Assembly (NCBI GenBank): GCA_012522035.1
Contig: JAAYLF010000059.1
Location: 1 to 11,618 of the forward strand
Origin: Clostridiaceae bacterium
Lineage (GTDB): Bacteria > Bacillota > Clostridia > UBA1212 > DUPL01
Length of the DNA stretch: 11,618 nucleotides
Direction: 5' to 3'
Position 1 is the stretch's first letter. Each line of letters begins with the position of its first letter. The notes under the pieces are model-generated. The model had not been told where the DNA came from and made no database searches. It saw nothing but the letters and a program-made list of their open reading frames with translations. Shown in pieces: positions 5,771 through 11,618 of the stretch. Both the position numbers and the translations under genes were made by a program.

Positions 5771-6718
5771 GTGTTGGACAGAAAGGTAAAGGAAGAGATA
5801 CTGGACAAAATCGGAGGAGAGACAGGCTCGATACTTCAAAAGGCGTATGTGAATATAGCGCATGTATTTGACAATGCCGAGGAGATCAGAATAAGGGCAG
5901 GCCTTCCTTTGATAGTTGCCTCAAAAGGGGTCCATTACATGATAACCCCAAGAGGACAGACCGGTGACGCATACTCGGCATATAGGCCGAACTATCATGA
6001 AATATCCCTCATTTTTACCCAGCTTTGCAGGTACTCGGTATATGCCTATGCAGAGGATATTAAAAACGGGTTCATAACGCTGCAAGGAGGACACAGAGTA
6101 GGTATTTCAGGACGAATACTGCCTGATGGGAACATGCGCGACATATCCAGCCTTAATATTCGAATCTCAAGACAGATAAAGGACTGTGCAAGAGTATTTC
6201 TTCCATATATCATTAGAAATCCAAAAGACATATACAACACTCTCATAATTTCGCCACCTTGCTCGGGCAAGACCACGATAATCAGGGATTTGGCAAGGCT
6301 TTTATCTACAGGGACAACTTCACCCGACTTTGTTGGAGTAAATGTTGGTATTGTGGATGAAAGAAGTGAGATTGCGGCAGTTGCAAGAGGGGTTCCGTCC
6401 AATGATGTTGGCTTGCGTACCGACGTATATGATTCCTGCCCCAAAACAAAAGGCATTTTCATGATGCTAAGGGCTTTGTCCCCCAATATCATCATAACAG
6501 ATGAAATTGGGGGTCCGGGAGACGCTGCTGCTGTAATGGCAGCCATGAACGCAGGAGTCAGGATTATTGCCACAGCCCACGGGTACAGTTTGGTAGATGT
6601 TGAATCAAGACCTGAGATAAGGGAGTTGGAGGGAAACAATGTATTTGAAACATATATAATTCTTAGCAGTCGGAACGGTCCTGGCACTTTGGAGAGAATT
6701 GTAAAGAGGGGAAGGTAG
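5771..6718 (+). CDS. spoIIIAA: stage III sporulation protein AA, ATPase
   Basis: 315 residues, normal family length. GTG 5771 is chosen because AAGGAGGTG (5756-5764) lies 6 bases upstream. A RecA-like secretion ATPase: the N-terminal half contains EEIRIRAGLPLIV (37-49) and GFITLQGGHRVGISGR (100-115). The Walker A loop is SPPCSGKTT (161-169, catalytic K167) and Walker B is IIITDEIG (240-247). Arg-rich segments around DERSE (196-200) and ATAHG (267-271) complete the site. It probably powers the SpoIIIA channel from the mother-cell side. The first Gly of the usual Walker A pattern is Ser161, while G-K-T is kept. First gene of the operon; spoIIIAB starts 8 bases later. Confidence 0.97.
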   Translation: MLDRKVKEEILDKIGGETGSILQKAYVNIAHVFDNAEEIRIRAGLPLIVASKGVHYMITPRGQTGDAYSAYRPNYHEISLIFTQLCRYSVYAYAEDIKNGFITLQGGHRVGISGRILPDGNMRDISSLNIRISRQIKDCARVFLPYIIRNPKDIYNTLIISPPCSGKTTIIRDLARLLSTGTTSPDFVGVNVGIVDERSEIAAVARGVPSNDVGLRTDVYDSCPKTKGIFMMLRALSPNIIITDEIGGPGDAAAVMAAMNAGVRIIATAHGYSLVDVESRPEIRELEGNNVFETYIILSSRNGPGTLERIVKRGR

Positions 6719-6726
6719 ATGCGCTT

Positions 6727-7260
6727 ATGGGTTATGCCGTATATGCATTAAAAATAGGTGGATGCGTTTTATTAATATCTTCATCCTTGATATTAGGAAA
6801 TACTATAAAAAAGTCATTGAAAGAACGGGTCAGAATACTGTCGTCTTTGCAGAATGCTCTTAGGTACCTTATCAACCAGATAAACACATACAGCATACTG
6901 GAGGACGGACTTATGGCATGCAGTCTTGCCATGTACAAGAGTGATGGAGGAAGGGATCTGTTTGCAAGTGCTGCAGGAAACCTGGCCAAAGGCATGGAAG
7001 CACAAGAAGCCTGGAGCAAGGCTGTGGACAGTTTTGAAGACTCCATATATTTAAAAGCTGAAGACAAGACTGCTCTTTATGAAATAGGGGCGGTATTGGG
7101 GAATTCAAAGACGGAGATTCAGTCTGAAGTTATAAATAACGTAATCGAGAGGCTTGGCGAGCTTGAAAAAAAGGCAGATGAGATAAATACACGGGATGGC
7201 GGAATAGTTACAAAAATATGCATAGCCGCTTCCGTCATATTATCTGTAATTCTGTGGTAA
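6727..7260 (+). CDS. spoIIIAB: stage III sporulation protein AB
   Basis: 177 residues, close to the B. subtilis protein (171). There is an N-terminal membrane segment (about 9-25, IGGCVLLISSSLILG) and a C-terminal one (about 163-177, ICIAASVILSVILW). Between them is a helical domain with ERVRILSSLQNALRYLINQI and GNSKTEIQSEVI, which follows the family pattern related to type II secretion F-like proteins. It is thought to be the membrane platform paired with the SpoIIIAA ATPase. The ribosome site AGGGGAAGG lies 11 bases upstream, overlapping the end of spoIIIAA. Confidence 0.94.
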   Translation: MGYAVYALKIGGCVLLISSSLILGNTIKKSLKERVRILSSLQNALRYLINQINTYSILEDGLMACSLAMYKSDGGRDLFASAAGNLAKGMEAQEAWSKAVDSFEDSIYLKAEDKTALYEIGAVLGNSKTEIQSEVINNVIERLGELEKKADEINTRDGGIVTKICIAASVILSVILW

Positions 7261-7276
7261 GTAAAGGAGACTGATC

Positions 7277-7471
7277 ATGGACATAGATCTTATTTTCAAA
7301 ATTGCAGCCCTTGGAATCATAGTGGCGATACTTAATTCGCTTTTGAAACAATCCGGTAGGGATGAACAGGCGCTGATGGTAACCTTGGCAGGTTTGGTTG
7401 TAGTGCTGGTTATCATGGCAAGAGAGATTTCAAGTCTTTTTGACACCCTGAAGAATTTGTTCAGGTTTTAA
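7277..7471 (+). CDS. spoIIIAC: stage III sporulation protein AC
   Basis: 64 residues, two membrane helices (about 5-21 and 32-48) joined by the conserved short loop LLKQSGRDEQ. SpoIIIAC is a small integral membrane subunit of the mother-cell/forespore channel complex. ATG 7277 has AAGGAGA (7264-7270) upstream. It is 16 bases after spoIIIAB and 13 before spoIIIAD, to which it is distantly related by sequence plan. Confidence 0.95.
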   Translation: MDIDLIFKIAALGIIVAILNSLLKQSGRDEQALMVTLAGLVVVLVIMAREISSLFDTLKNLFRF

Positions 7472-7484
7472 GAGGGGATAAATC

Positions 7485-7874
7485 ATGTTTGAGGATATTG
7501 TAAAGGTTGTTGTCATTGGGTTATTTACCGCTATTATGGTAATTCTATTGAAAAACACCAAGTCGGAGCTCACAATTCCGCTGACGATAATGGGCTGCAT
7601 CATGATATTTGGCATAATTACAGACAGGCTTGCATCCGTTATCAATTCGCTTTCAGGTATTTATGGAAGTGCAAACCTGTCAGGAGAAGAAGCGGTAACT
7701 CTCATGAAAATAATGGGAATTGCATACGTAACAGAGTTTGCCTCATCCACCTGCAAGGATGCGGAGCAAACTGCAATAGCAGGAAAGATTGAGCTTGCAG
7801 GCAGGATATTCATTGTATGGCTGGCTTTGCCGCTTGCTGTAAAACTTCTGTCCACGCTGAAAACTCTTTTTTAG
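7485..7874 (+). CDS. spoIIIAD: stage III sporulation protein AD
   Basis: 129 residues (B. subtilis 133). Three to four hydrophobic segments: IVKVVVIGLFTAIMVILL (about 5-22), LTIPLTIMGCIMIFGII (about 29-45), a central one around IMGIAYVTEFASSTCKDAEQ, and IFIVWLALPLAVKLLSTL near the C-terminus. The conserved block AYVTEFASSTCKDAEQTAIAG (approximately 80-100) is the family signature. It is an integral membrane part of the SpoIIIA channel. AGGGGA lies just before ATG 7485. Confidence 0.95.
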   Translation: MFEDIVKVVVIGLFTAIMVILLKNTKSELTIPLTIMGCIMIFGIITDRLASVINSLSGIYGSANLSGEEAVTLMKIMGIAYVTEFASSTCKDAEQTAIAGKIELAGRIFIVWLALPLAVKLLSTLKTLF

Positions 7875-7887
7875 GGCAGGTGACATT

Positions 7888-8904
7888 ATGGATAACACGG
7901 TTATTAATGAGCTTAGGGACAAGTTGGATACGGCGGGAAGTCTGTGGGACGGGCTTCTTGATCCTGTTGCGATAATGGAGAATGCCTTGGAAGGAAAGAT
8001 GAATCTGTCCTTTGGCGAAATACTGATAAAGGTTCTAGGTGAGCTGTTTAAAAATCTTGCCGGAAATGTGGACACTGTGCTATACATTATCGGAATTACA
8101 TATCTGACCGTATTCATATTCGCCATATCTTCTCCGGACAAGGCCTCCTGGTCTGAAACAGTTCTGATTGTGGCATCAGCCATACTGGCAGTGCCTGCAG
8201 TGGCTGATTTTGCAAAAGTTGTAGGACTTGCCAACGAAGCAATGACAAAAATGTCAGCTGTTACGGTTGCATCCATTCCAATATTGTCATATGTTTCACT
8301 TAACAGTCAGGGAGCGGTGTTTTTGATTATCGCCCAGGCTGTGACTTTGGTAATAAAAAGCATCCTGCTGCCTTTGGCTGTAATATTTGGTGCTTTGGGA
8401 TTTTGCGAGGTCATATCGGACAAGTTCAGTGTAGATGGGATAAGAACAATGATAAGACGTACCTTCAACGGGATCTTGGGTATCACTATGGTGGTGTTTG
8501 CCTGCAGTGCCTCTGTGTCCGGAATAGTTGCAAAGAGTTTTACCAGCATAAGTACAAGAACAATAAAGTATGCAGGAAGCATGGTACCTGTGGTGGGAAG
8601 ATACCTGGCCGAGTCTGCGGATCTGGTGTTTTCTGGTGCTGGAATATTAAAGGATGCAGGAGGTGTGGGGGTCATGGCTGCCGTGTTTGTGGCGTGTCTT
8701 TCGCCGTTTATTAAAATAATGGCGATTGTTATATTGTACAGGCTGGCAGTTGTCTTTGTGTCTCCGGTTGCCCATGAAAAGATAAGCAAAGTCATTACCC
8801 TGGTTGCTGATGCCTTTTCCATGATAATGTCTATCACAGCACTGTTGGGAGTGATGTATATTGTCAATATTGCCGTAATGGTTTCGCTTGGGAGGTCGCT
8901 ATGA
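7888..8904 (+). CDS. spoIIIAE: stage III sporulation protein AE
   Basis: 338 residues, the large polytopic membrane subunit. Several membrane helices begin near residue 64 (VLYIIGITYLTVFIFAI). The conserved block GSMVPVVGRYLAESADLVFS and the following GILKDAGGVGVM identify the family. The protein is about 60 residues shorter than the B. subtilis protein and starts directly with a soluble segment (MDNTVINELRDKLDTAGSLW), so the cleavable signal peptide of the Bacillus protein is absent. No in-frame upstream start adds one: the gene begins 13 bases after spoIIIAD with a GGCAGGTGA ribosome site. Its stop overlaps spoIIIAF by ATGA. Confidence 0.95.
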   Translation: MDNTVINELRDKLDTAGSLWDGLLDPVAIMENALEGKMNLSFGEILIKVLGELFKNLAGNVDTVLYIIGITYLTVFIFAISSPDKASWSETVLIVASAILAVPAVADFAKVVGLANEAMTKMSAVTVASIPILSYVSLNSQGAVFLIIAQAVTLVIKSILLPLAVIFGALGFCEVISDKFSVDGIRTMIRRTFNGILGITMVVFACSASVSGIVAKSFTSISTRTIKYAGSMVPVVGRYLAESADLVFSGAGILKDAGGVGVMAAVFVACLSPFIKIMAIVILYRLAVVFVSPVAHEKISKVITLVADAFSMIMSITALLGVMYIVNIAVMVSLGRSL

Positions 8905-9440
8905 AAGAGTGGTTGTTTACAATAATTGCATCATCGTTTCTTCTTACCCTGCTGTTGCAGCTTGTGCCGGATGGTAATATCAAAAAAACATGCAAGGTAG
9001 CCTTTGGGTTTGTTTTTCTTGCAATAATTGTTTCTCCGCTGACAGATCTTGTGGACGGCTTTTTCAAGAATCTAAATGACAACAAGATAAGAGTCAATAT
9101 GTTGTATTCTGAACTGCTTGCCGGAGTGAAGGATGTGGAGGAATACGACATGCATGCGGAAGAGGTTATAAATGAGTATGTCAGAAGACTTGAAAAAGAG
9201 GTCGACAATGCATTGGTGGGAATTGGAGTTAACAGCAATACGGTGATAGTTGTTAACAGGGATATTGATTCTGAGAGCTTTGGATATGTTACATCAGTTT
9301 CCTGCAGTGTAAGCATGGAGGATGTTAAAAAAGAGCAAAAGGGAATTGTAAAGCCAATAGACAAGATTGGCAAGATTGTTATTGGTACGGATGGAATCAA
9401 AGTCAGGAAACAAAAGGATGAGGAAGAAAAAAGCAGATAA
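8901..9440 (+). CDS. spoIIIAF: stage III sporulation protein AF, apparently truncated by a frameshift
   Basis: 179 residues in the open frame. Two membrane helices (about 5-22, FTIIASSFLLTLLLQLV; about 34-52, AFGFVFLAIIVSPLTDLV) precede a soluble domain with SELLAGVKDVEEYDMHAEEVINEY. The open frame ends in a Lys/Glu/Arg tail (KQKDEEEKSR), short of the family's conserved C-terminal strand. That strand is found in the -1 frame immediately downstream (see the entry at 9427-9535). Restoring one A in the A6 tract at 9427-9432 would give 211 residues, near the B. subtilis 206. The start overlaps the spoIIIAE stop. Role: channel component, function poorly defined. Confidence 0.92.
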   Translation: MKEWLFTIIASSFLLTLLLQLVPDGNIKKTCKVAFGFVFLAIIVSPLTDLVDGFFKNLNDNKIRVNMLYSELLAGVKDVEEYDMHAEEVINEYVRRLEKEVDNALVGIGVNSNTVIVVNRDIDSESFGYVTSVSCSVSMEDVKKEQKGIVKPIDKIGKIVIGTDGIKVRKQKDEEEKSR

Positions 9441-9535
9441 GTGAGGAAAAGAAGAATAAGGAGAAGGAGATAAGATATGTTGTGTCACTTCTTCTTGGAG
9501 TTGATGATAAGAATATTTCAATAGACTGGGTGTGA
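9427..9535 (+). other. out-of-frame C-terminus of SpoIIIAF after an A6 tract
   Basis: In the -1 frame relative to spoIIIAF, from the A6 run at 9427-9432, the codons read KQISEEKKNKEKEIRYVVSL then LLGVDDKNISIDWV, with TGA at 9533-9535. The alternation of a helix (RYVVSLLLGV) and a final strand (NISIDWV) matches how SpoIIIAF normally ends (B. subtilis: ADIWEIGSEKITVHM). With this frame the gap to spoIIIAG becomes 15 bases, like the other gene junctions. It could be a real mutation, transcriptional or ribosomal slippage, or a homopolymer read error. Confidence 0.72.
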
Positions 9536-9550
9536 AACGGGGTGTGTAAA

Positions 9551-10150
9551 ATGGATCTTAAAAACAGTATTGAGTTTTTGAAAGGTTTTTTTACAAAATA
9601 CAAAAAGATAATTATCATGGTGGTGGTCGGGTGTTTGATGGTTATACTGGGCAACATGCTGCTTGATGTTTCAGGAGGCAAAGAGCCGCCTAAAATGTTT
9701 TTGCCCCAGGCAACCAGAACACCAGGCCTTTCGGAGAGTGAAAACGGCATGGTACTGATGGGGCCTGATGAGTATGCCAACTATCTTCAGATGCAGATAG
9801 AGGATTTGCTGTCCACCATTGATGGTGTTGGGAAAGTAAAGGATCTGGTATATGTGGATGAGTCCTGCGAACTGGTGCCTGCCTATGACAGTGAAAGAAA
9901 CGAGTCCACTCTTGAGGAGCAGGATTCCGAAGGAGGGAAAAGGAAGCAGAATGATTACAGGGAAAGAAAGGACATTTTTGACAGCAATGGAACTGTGGTC
10001 CTTAAGGTGGTGTATCCCAAGGTTAAAGGTATTGTTGTGTCTGCCCAAGGGGCAAAAAGCAATGTGGTAAAAGAACACATAATGAACGCCTTGGTGGCCT
10101 TGTATGGAATTGAGCCCCACCGGGTTGAAATTCTTAGCATGAAGAGCTGA
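9551..10150 (+). CDS. spoIIIAG: stage III sporulation protein AG
   Basis: 199 residues from ATG 9551, preferred over GTG 9542 because GGGGTG (9538-9543) is correctly spaced for the ATG. A short cytoplasmic N-terminus is followed by one membrane helix (about 20-40, IIIMVVVGCLMVILGNMLLDV). The intermembrane domain has a ring-building motif: YLQMQIEDLLSTIDGVGKVK and, after a long charged insertion (about 105-145), YPKVKGIVVSAQGAKSNVVK with a final VEIL strand. SpoIIIAG forms a large ring in the space between mother cell and forespore. It is followed by spoIIIAH 58 bases on. Confidence 0.95.
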   Translation: MDLKNSIEFLKGFFTKYKKIIIMVVVGCLMVILGNMLLDVSGGKEPPKMFLPQATRTPGLSESENGMVLMGPDEYANYLQMQIEDLLSTIDGVGKVKDLVYVDESCELVPAYDSERNESTLEEQDSEGGKRKQNDYRERKDIFDSNGTVVLKVVYPKVKGIVVSAQGAKSNVVKEHIMNALVALYGIEPHRVEILSMKS

Positions 10151-10208
10151 CATGCGTCATATATTTATGTATAATCAGAAGTTTATTGAGCTTGATGGAG
10201 GGGTTGTA

Positions 10209-10736
10209 ATGAGTCTTAAAACAAAAAGGTTGATAGCGCTTGGCATATGTCTGGTACTTCTGGCAGCTGCCATATTTCAGAATATCAGAAACAACAAGGA
10301 CAAGGCGGCAAACAAGAATGACGACAAGAAGGGTCTCATAGTAAATGATCCTGACGATTATCTCGATGAGACCATTCTGGATGCGGAAGAGTTCTTTGCT
10401 GGAGCAAGATTGGAAAGAGAGAGCAAGAGAAGTCTTTTGGTAGCGGAATGCACCGCAGTCATTGATGATACGGAGGCAACGGAGGAAGAAAAGGTGCAGG
10501 CAATGGAGCTCAGGGATGCCATAGAGATGATGATTGAACTGGAGTCCGACATGGAGACTTCCATTAAAGGCAGAGGCTATGAGGATGTCTTTGTAGAGCT
10601 TGATGAGGATGGATATATCTATGTGACAGTTATGGCAGAGGAGCTTACCGAGCAGGAAGTAATGGTGCTGGCAGGCATTGTAATTGACACCACGGGTGCA
10701 TCTATTGACCAGATTGTAGTGAAGAATATAAGTTGA
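10209..10736 (+). CDS. spoIIIAH: stage III sporulation protein AH
   Basis: 175 residues from ATG 10209, which has GGAGGGG upstream; an in-frame ATG at 10152 would add 19 residues but lacks a ribosome site. One membrane helix (about 7-23), a charged linker with many Lys/Asn/Asp, then the ring-building/YscJ-like domain: FFAGARLERESKRSLLVAEC, EEEKVQAMELRDAIEMMIEL, and the C-terminal strands YIYVTVMAEELTEQEVM and VIDTTGASIDQIVVKNI. SpoIIIAH crosses the mother-cell membrane and binds forespore SpoIIQ, forming the core of the channel. Last gene of the operon, closed by the terminator at 10757-10793. Confidence 0.95.
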   Translation: MSLKTKRLIALGICLVLLAAAIFQNIRNNKDKAANKNDDKKGLIVNDPDDYLDETILDAEEFFAGARLERESKRSLLVAECTAVIDDTEATEEEKVQAMELRDAIEMMIELESDMETSIKGRGYEDVFVELDEDGYIYVTVMAEELTEQEVMVLAGIVIDTTGASIDQIVVKNIS

Positions 10737-10756
10737 GGGATATGAGATATATTTGT

Positions 10757-10793
10757 AAAAGTGGCGCATTGCTTGTTGCATTGCGCCATTTTT
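10757..10793 (+). terminator. intrinsic terminator of the spoIIIA operon
   Basis: TGGCGCA (10762-10768) pairs with TGCGCCA (10782-10788), extended by AAAA (10757-10760) against the following T residues, and a T-rich tail follows. It lies 20 bases after the spoIIIAH stop. Confidence 0.82.
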
Positions 10794-10803
10794 ACTTTTT
10801 GTT

Positions 10804-10832
10804 ATGACTGTTTCCTCATAATGTGTTATAAT
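10804..10832 (+). promoter_or_regulatory. sigma-A-type promoter for the Asp23-family gene
   Basis: A perfect -10 box TATAAT (10827-10832) stands 17 bases after ATGACT (10804-10809), which matches four of six -35 positions (the TGAC core). It lies 33 bases before the start codon and just after the spoIIIA terminator, so the Asp23-amaP unit has its own vegetative expression. Confidence 0.65.
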
Positions 10833-10865
10833 TATCTGCGTAAACAGATACTAGGGGGATTAAAC

Positions 10866-11252
10866 TTGGACAAGTCCTTTGATGATGACAATTTGATGAA
10901 TGGTTATTCCGAAGAAAATGAAAAGGAAGACATTCTCATAACGGATGAGGTTATTGCCGTTATAGCGGGCATTGCCTGTTCTGAAGTGGAGGGAGTTGCT
11001 TCCATGAGTCCGGGAATAGCCGGAGGTCTGGTTGAAGCCTTTGGAGGGGAGAATCCTGCCAAAGGTGTGAAGGTTGAAACAAAGAATGATGAAACAACGA
11101 TAGATTTGTATGTAATTGTGAAGTATGGATACAGGATACCTGATCTGGCCTGGAGGATACAAGAAAAGGTAAAGGACACTGTGGAGGCACTTACAAGCAT
11201 CTCGGTTCCGGTTGTCAATATACATGTACAAGGAGTGGATTTTGGTGAGTAA
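10866..11252 (+). CDS. Asp23/Gls24 family envelope stress response protein
   Basis: 128 residues from TTG 10866 (start of LDKSFDDDNL), chosen because AGGGGG (10853-10858) lies 7 bases ahead; the frame is open further upstream but without a ribosome site and through the promoter. The Asp23 domain runs through most of the protein: ITDEVIAVIAGIACSEVEGV, then SMSPGIAGGLVEAFGG, then the beta strands VKVETKNDETTIDLYVIVKYG, and the helix RIQEKVKDTVEAL before VNIHVQGVDF. In Staphylococcus aureus Asp23 is a peripheral membrane protein held by AmaP and linked to cell-wall stress. The gene overlaps amaP by 8 bases. Likely vegetative, not sporulation-specific. Confidence 0.93.
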   Translation: MDKSFDDDNLMNGYSEENEKEDILITDEVIAVIAGIACSEVEGVASMSPGIAGGLVEAFGGENPAKGVKVETKNDETTIDLYVIVKYGYRIPDLAWRIQEKVKDTVEALTSISVPVVNIHVQGVDFGE

Positions 11253-11618
11253 TTATCTGTTTAGGATTCTGGCGGTAATTTATGCATTTTTGGCATCGAT
11301 TGCAAGCGCTGTTATTATGATTTCGCCTTTTGGCGACAAGATTGTAATGGAATACATTATTGAGTATACGAACGCAAACTTCTTTCAATCAAACAGGTAT
11401 GACATAATGCTGTTTATTATTGGTCTTGTTTTCTTGTGTCTGAATGTGTTTTTCCTGACCTCCGGAATAAAGAATACCCGATCGTCAAAGTATCTGGTTA
11501 CTGAGAATGAGTCGGGAGCAGTCAGGATATCCACAACTGCCATAGAAAATGTTGCAAACTCCCTGTCAAAAAGATTTCAGGGTGTAAAGGATGCCAAGGC
11601 TAAAGCATATTTCAAGAA
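11245..11618 (+). CDS. amaP: alkaline shock response membrane anchor AmaP, N-terminal part
   Basis: GTG 11245 overlaps the Asp23 gene end and has AAGGAG (11230-11235) 9 bases before it. The frame is open to the window edge, 124 codons seen. Two membrane helices (about 5-29, LFRILAVIYAFLASIASAVIMI; about 57-76, IMLFIIGLVFLCLNVFFL) flank a short loop. After them come basic residues and the helix/strand segment ISTTAIENVANSLSKRFQGV, which fits the AmaP cytoplasmic region. AmaP anchors Asp23 to the membrane. The rest of the gene lies outside the window, so length cannot be judged. Confidence 0.85.
   Translation, partial: MSNYLFRILAVIYAFLASIASAVIMISPFGDKIVMEYIIEYTNANFFQSNRYDIMLFIIGLVFLCLNVFFLTSGIKNTRSSKYLVTENESGAVRISTTAIENVANSLSKRFQGVKDAKAKAYFK

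Noticed and set aside
6046..6687. 213-codon open frame on the minus strand within spoIIIAA
   Set aside because: It lies wholly antisense to a well-supported gene, has no ribosome site or family resemblance, and similar shadows appear antisense to spoIIIAE.
8307..8867. 186-codon open frame on the minus strand within spoIIIAE
   Set aside because: Antisense to a conserved membrane protein; its Thr/Ile/Ala-rich content is what a hydrophobic gene gives when read backwards.
9421..9440. Classic programmed -1 frameshift signal in spoIIIAF
   Set aside because: The 0-frame heptamer is A AAA AGC, not A AAA AAG, and I see no clear stimulatory structure. Simple loss of an A or tract slippage explains it better.
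1..11618. CRISPR array, tRNA, rRNA or defence island
   Set aside because: No regular direct repeats with spacers, no cloverleaf with a CCA-type end, and no nuclease, helicase or toxin-antitoxin pair was seen.

Overview
The window looks like chromosome of a low-GC, spore-forming Clostridia (Firmicutes). The evidence is a complete spoIIIA sporulation operon (spoIIIAA to spoIIIAH) followed by an Asp23/AmaP pair, AT-rich sequence, strong AGGAGG-type ribosome sites, and GTG/TTG starts. A relative of Acetivibrio (Clostridium) thermocellum would fit, but that is an impression and not something I could check.

Layout. (1) Positions 1-1042 are one end of an IS66-family insertion sequence on the minus strand: tnpA, tnpB and the first 44 codons of tnpC. 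It has a recognisable terminal GTAAGCG end at 1042. A terminator-like hairpin lies between tnpB and tnpC. (2) Positions 1043-2331 are a decaying zone. The IS abuts the open 3' part of a gene that reads in one frame from 1043 to 1867 but carries three internal TAA codons. After it come two hairpins (the second a good terminator) and a minus-strand relic of an XRE-type DNA-binding protein. (3) Positions 2332-3763 hold two tandem GNAT acetyltransferases (the second apparently a double GNAT with a degenerate second half) and a 49-codon gene that has a strong ribosome site inside an inverted repeat and a terminator overlapping its stop codon. (4) Positions 3852-5682 hold a membrane-anchored, extracytoplasmic CotH-family protein (spore coat kinase fold) with its own terminator. 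(5) Positions 5710-10793 are the spoIIIA operon with a possible sigma-E-type promoter and a terminator after spoIIIAH. (6) Positions 10804-11618 start a new transcription unit with a clear vegetative promoter, an Asp23-family gene and the 5' part of amaP.

How the genes work together. SpoIIIAA (ATPase) and SpoIIIAB-AH build the mother-cell half of the channel that joins mother cell and forespore after engulfment. SpoIIIAH meets SpoIIQ in the intermembrane space, and SpoIIIAG forms a stacked ring. A CotH-type protein next to it fits a sporulation theme but has its own terminator. Asp23 and AmaP form a membrane-anchored envelope-stress pair and belong to the next operon.

The main anomalies are these. 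spoIIIAF is out of frame with its own conserved C-terminus at an A6 tract. The gene interrupted by IS66 has accumulated nonsense codons but no frameshift. The short gene has its start codon inside an inverted repeat. I did not find a CRISPR array, a defence system, an RNA gene or a clearly new multi-gene system.
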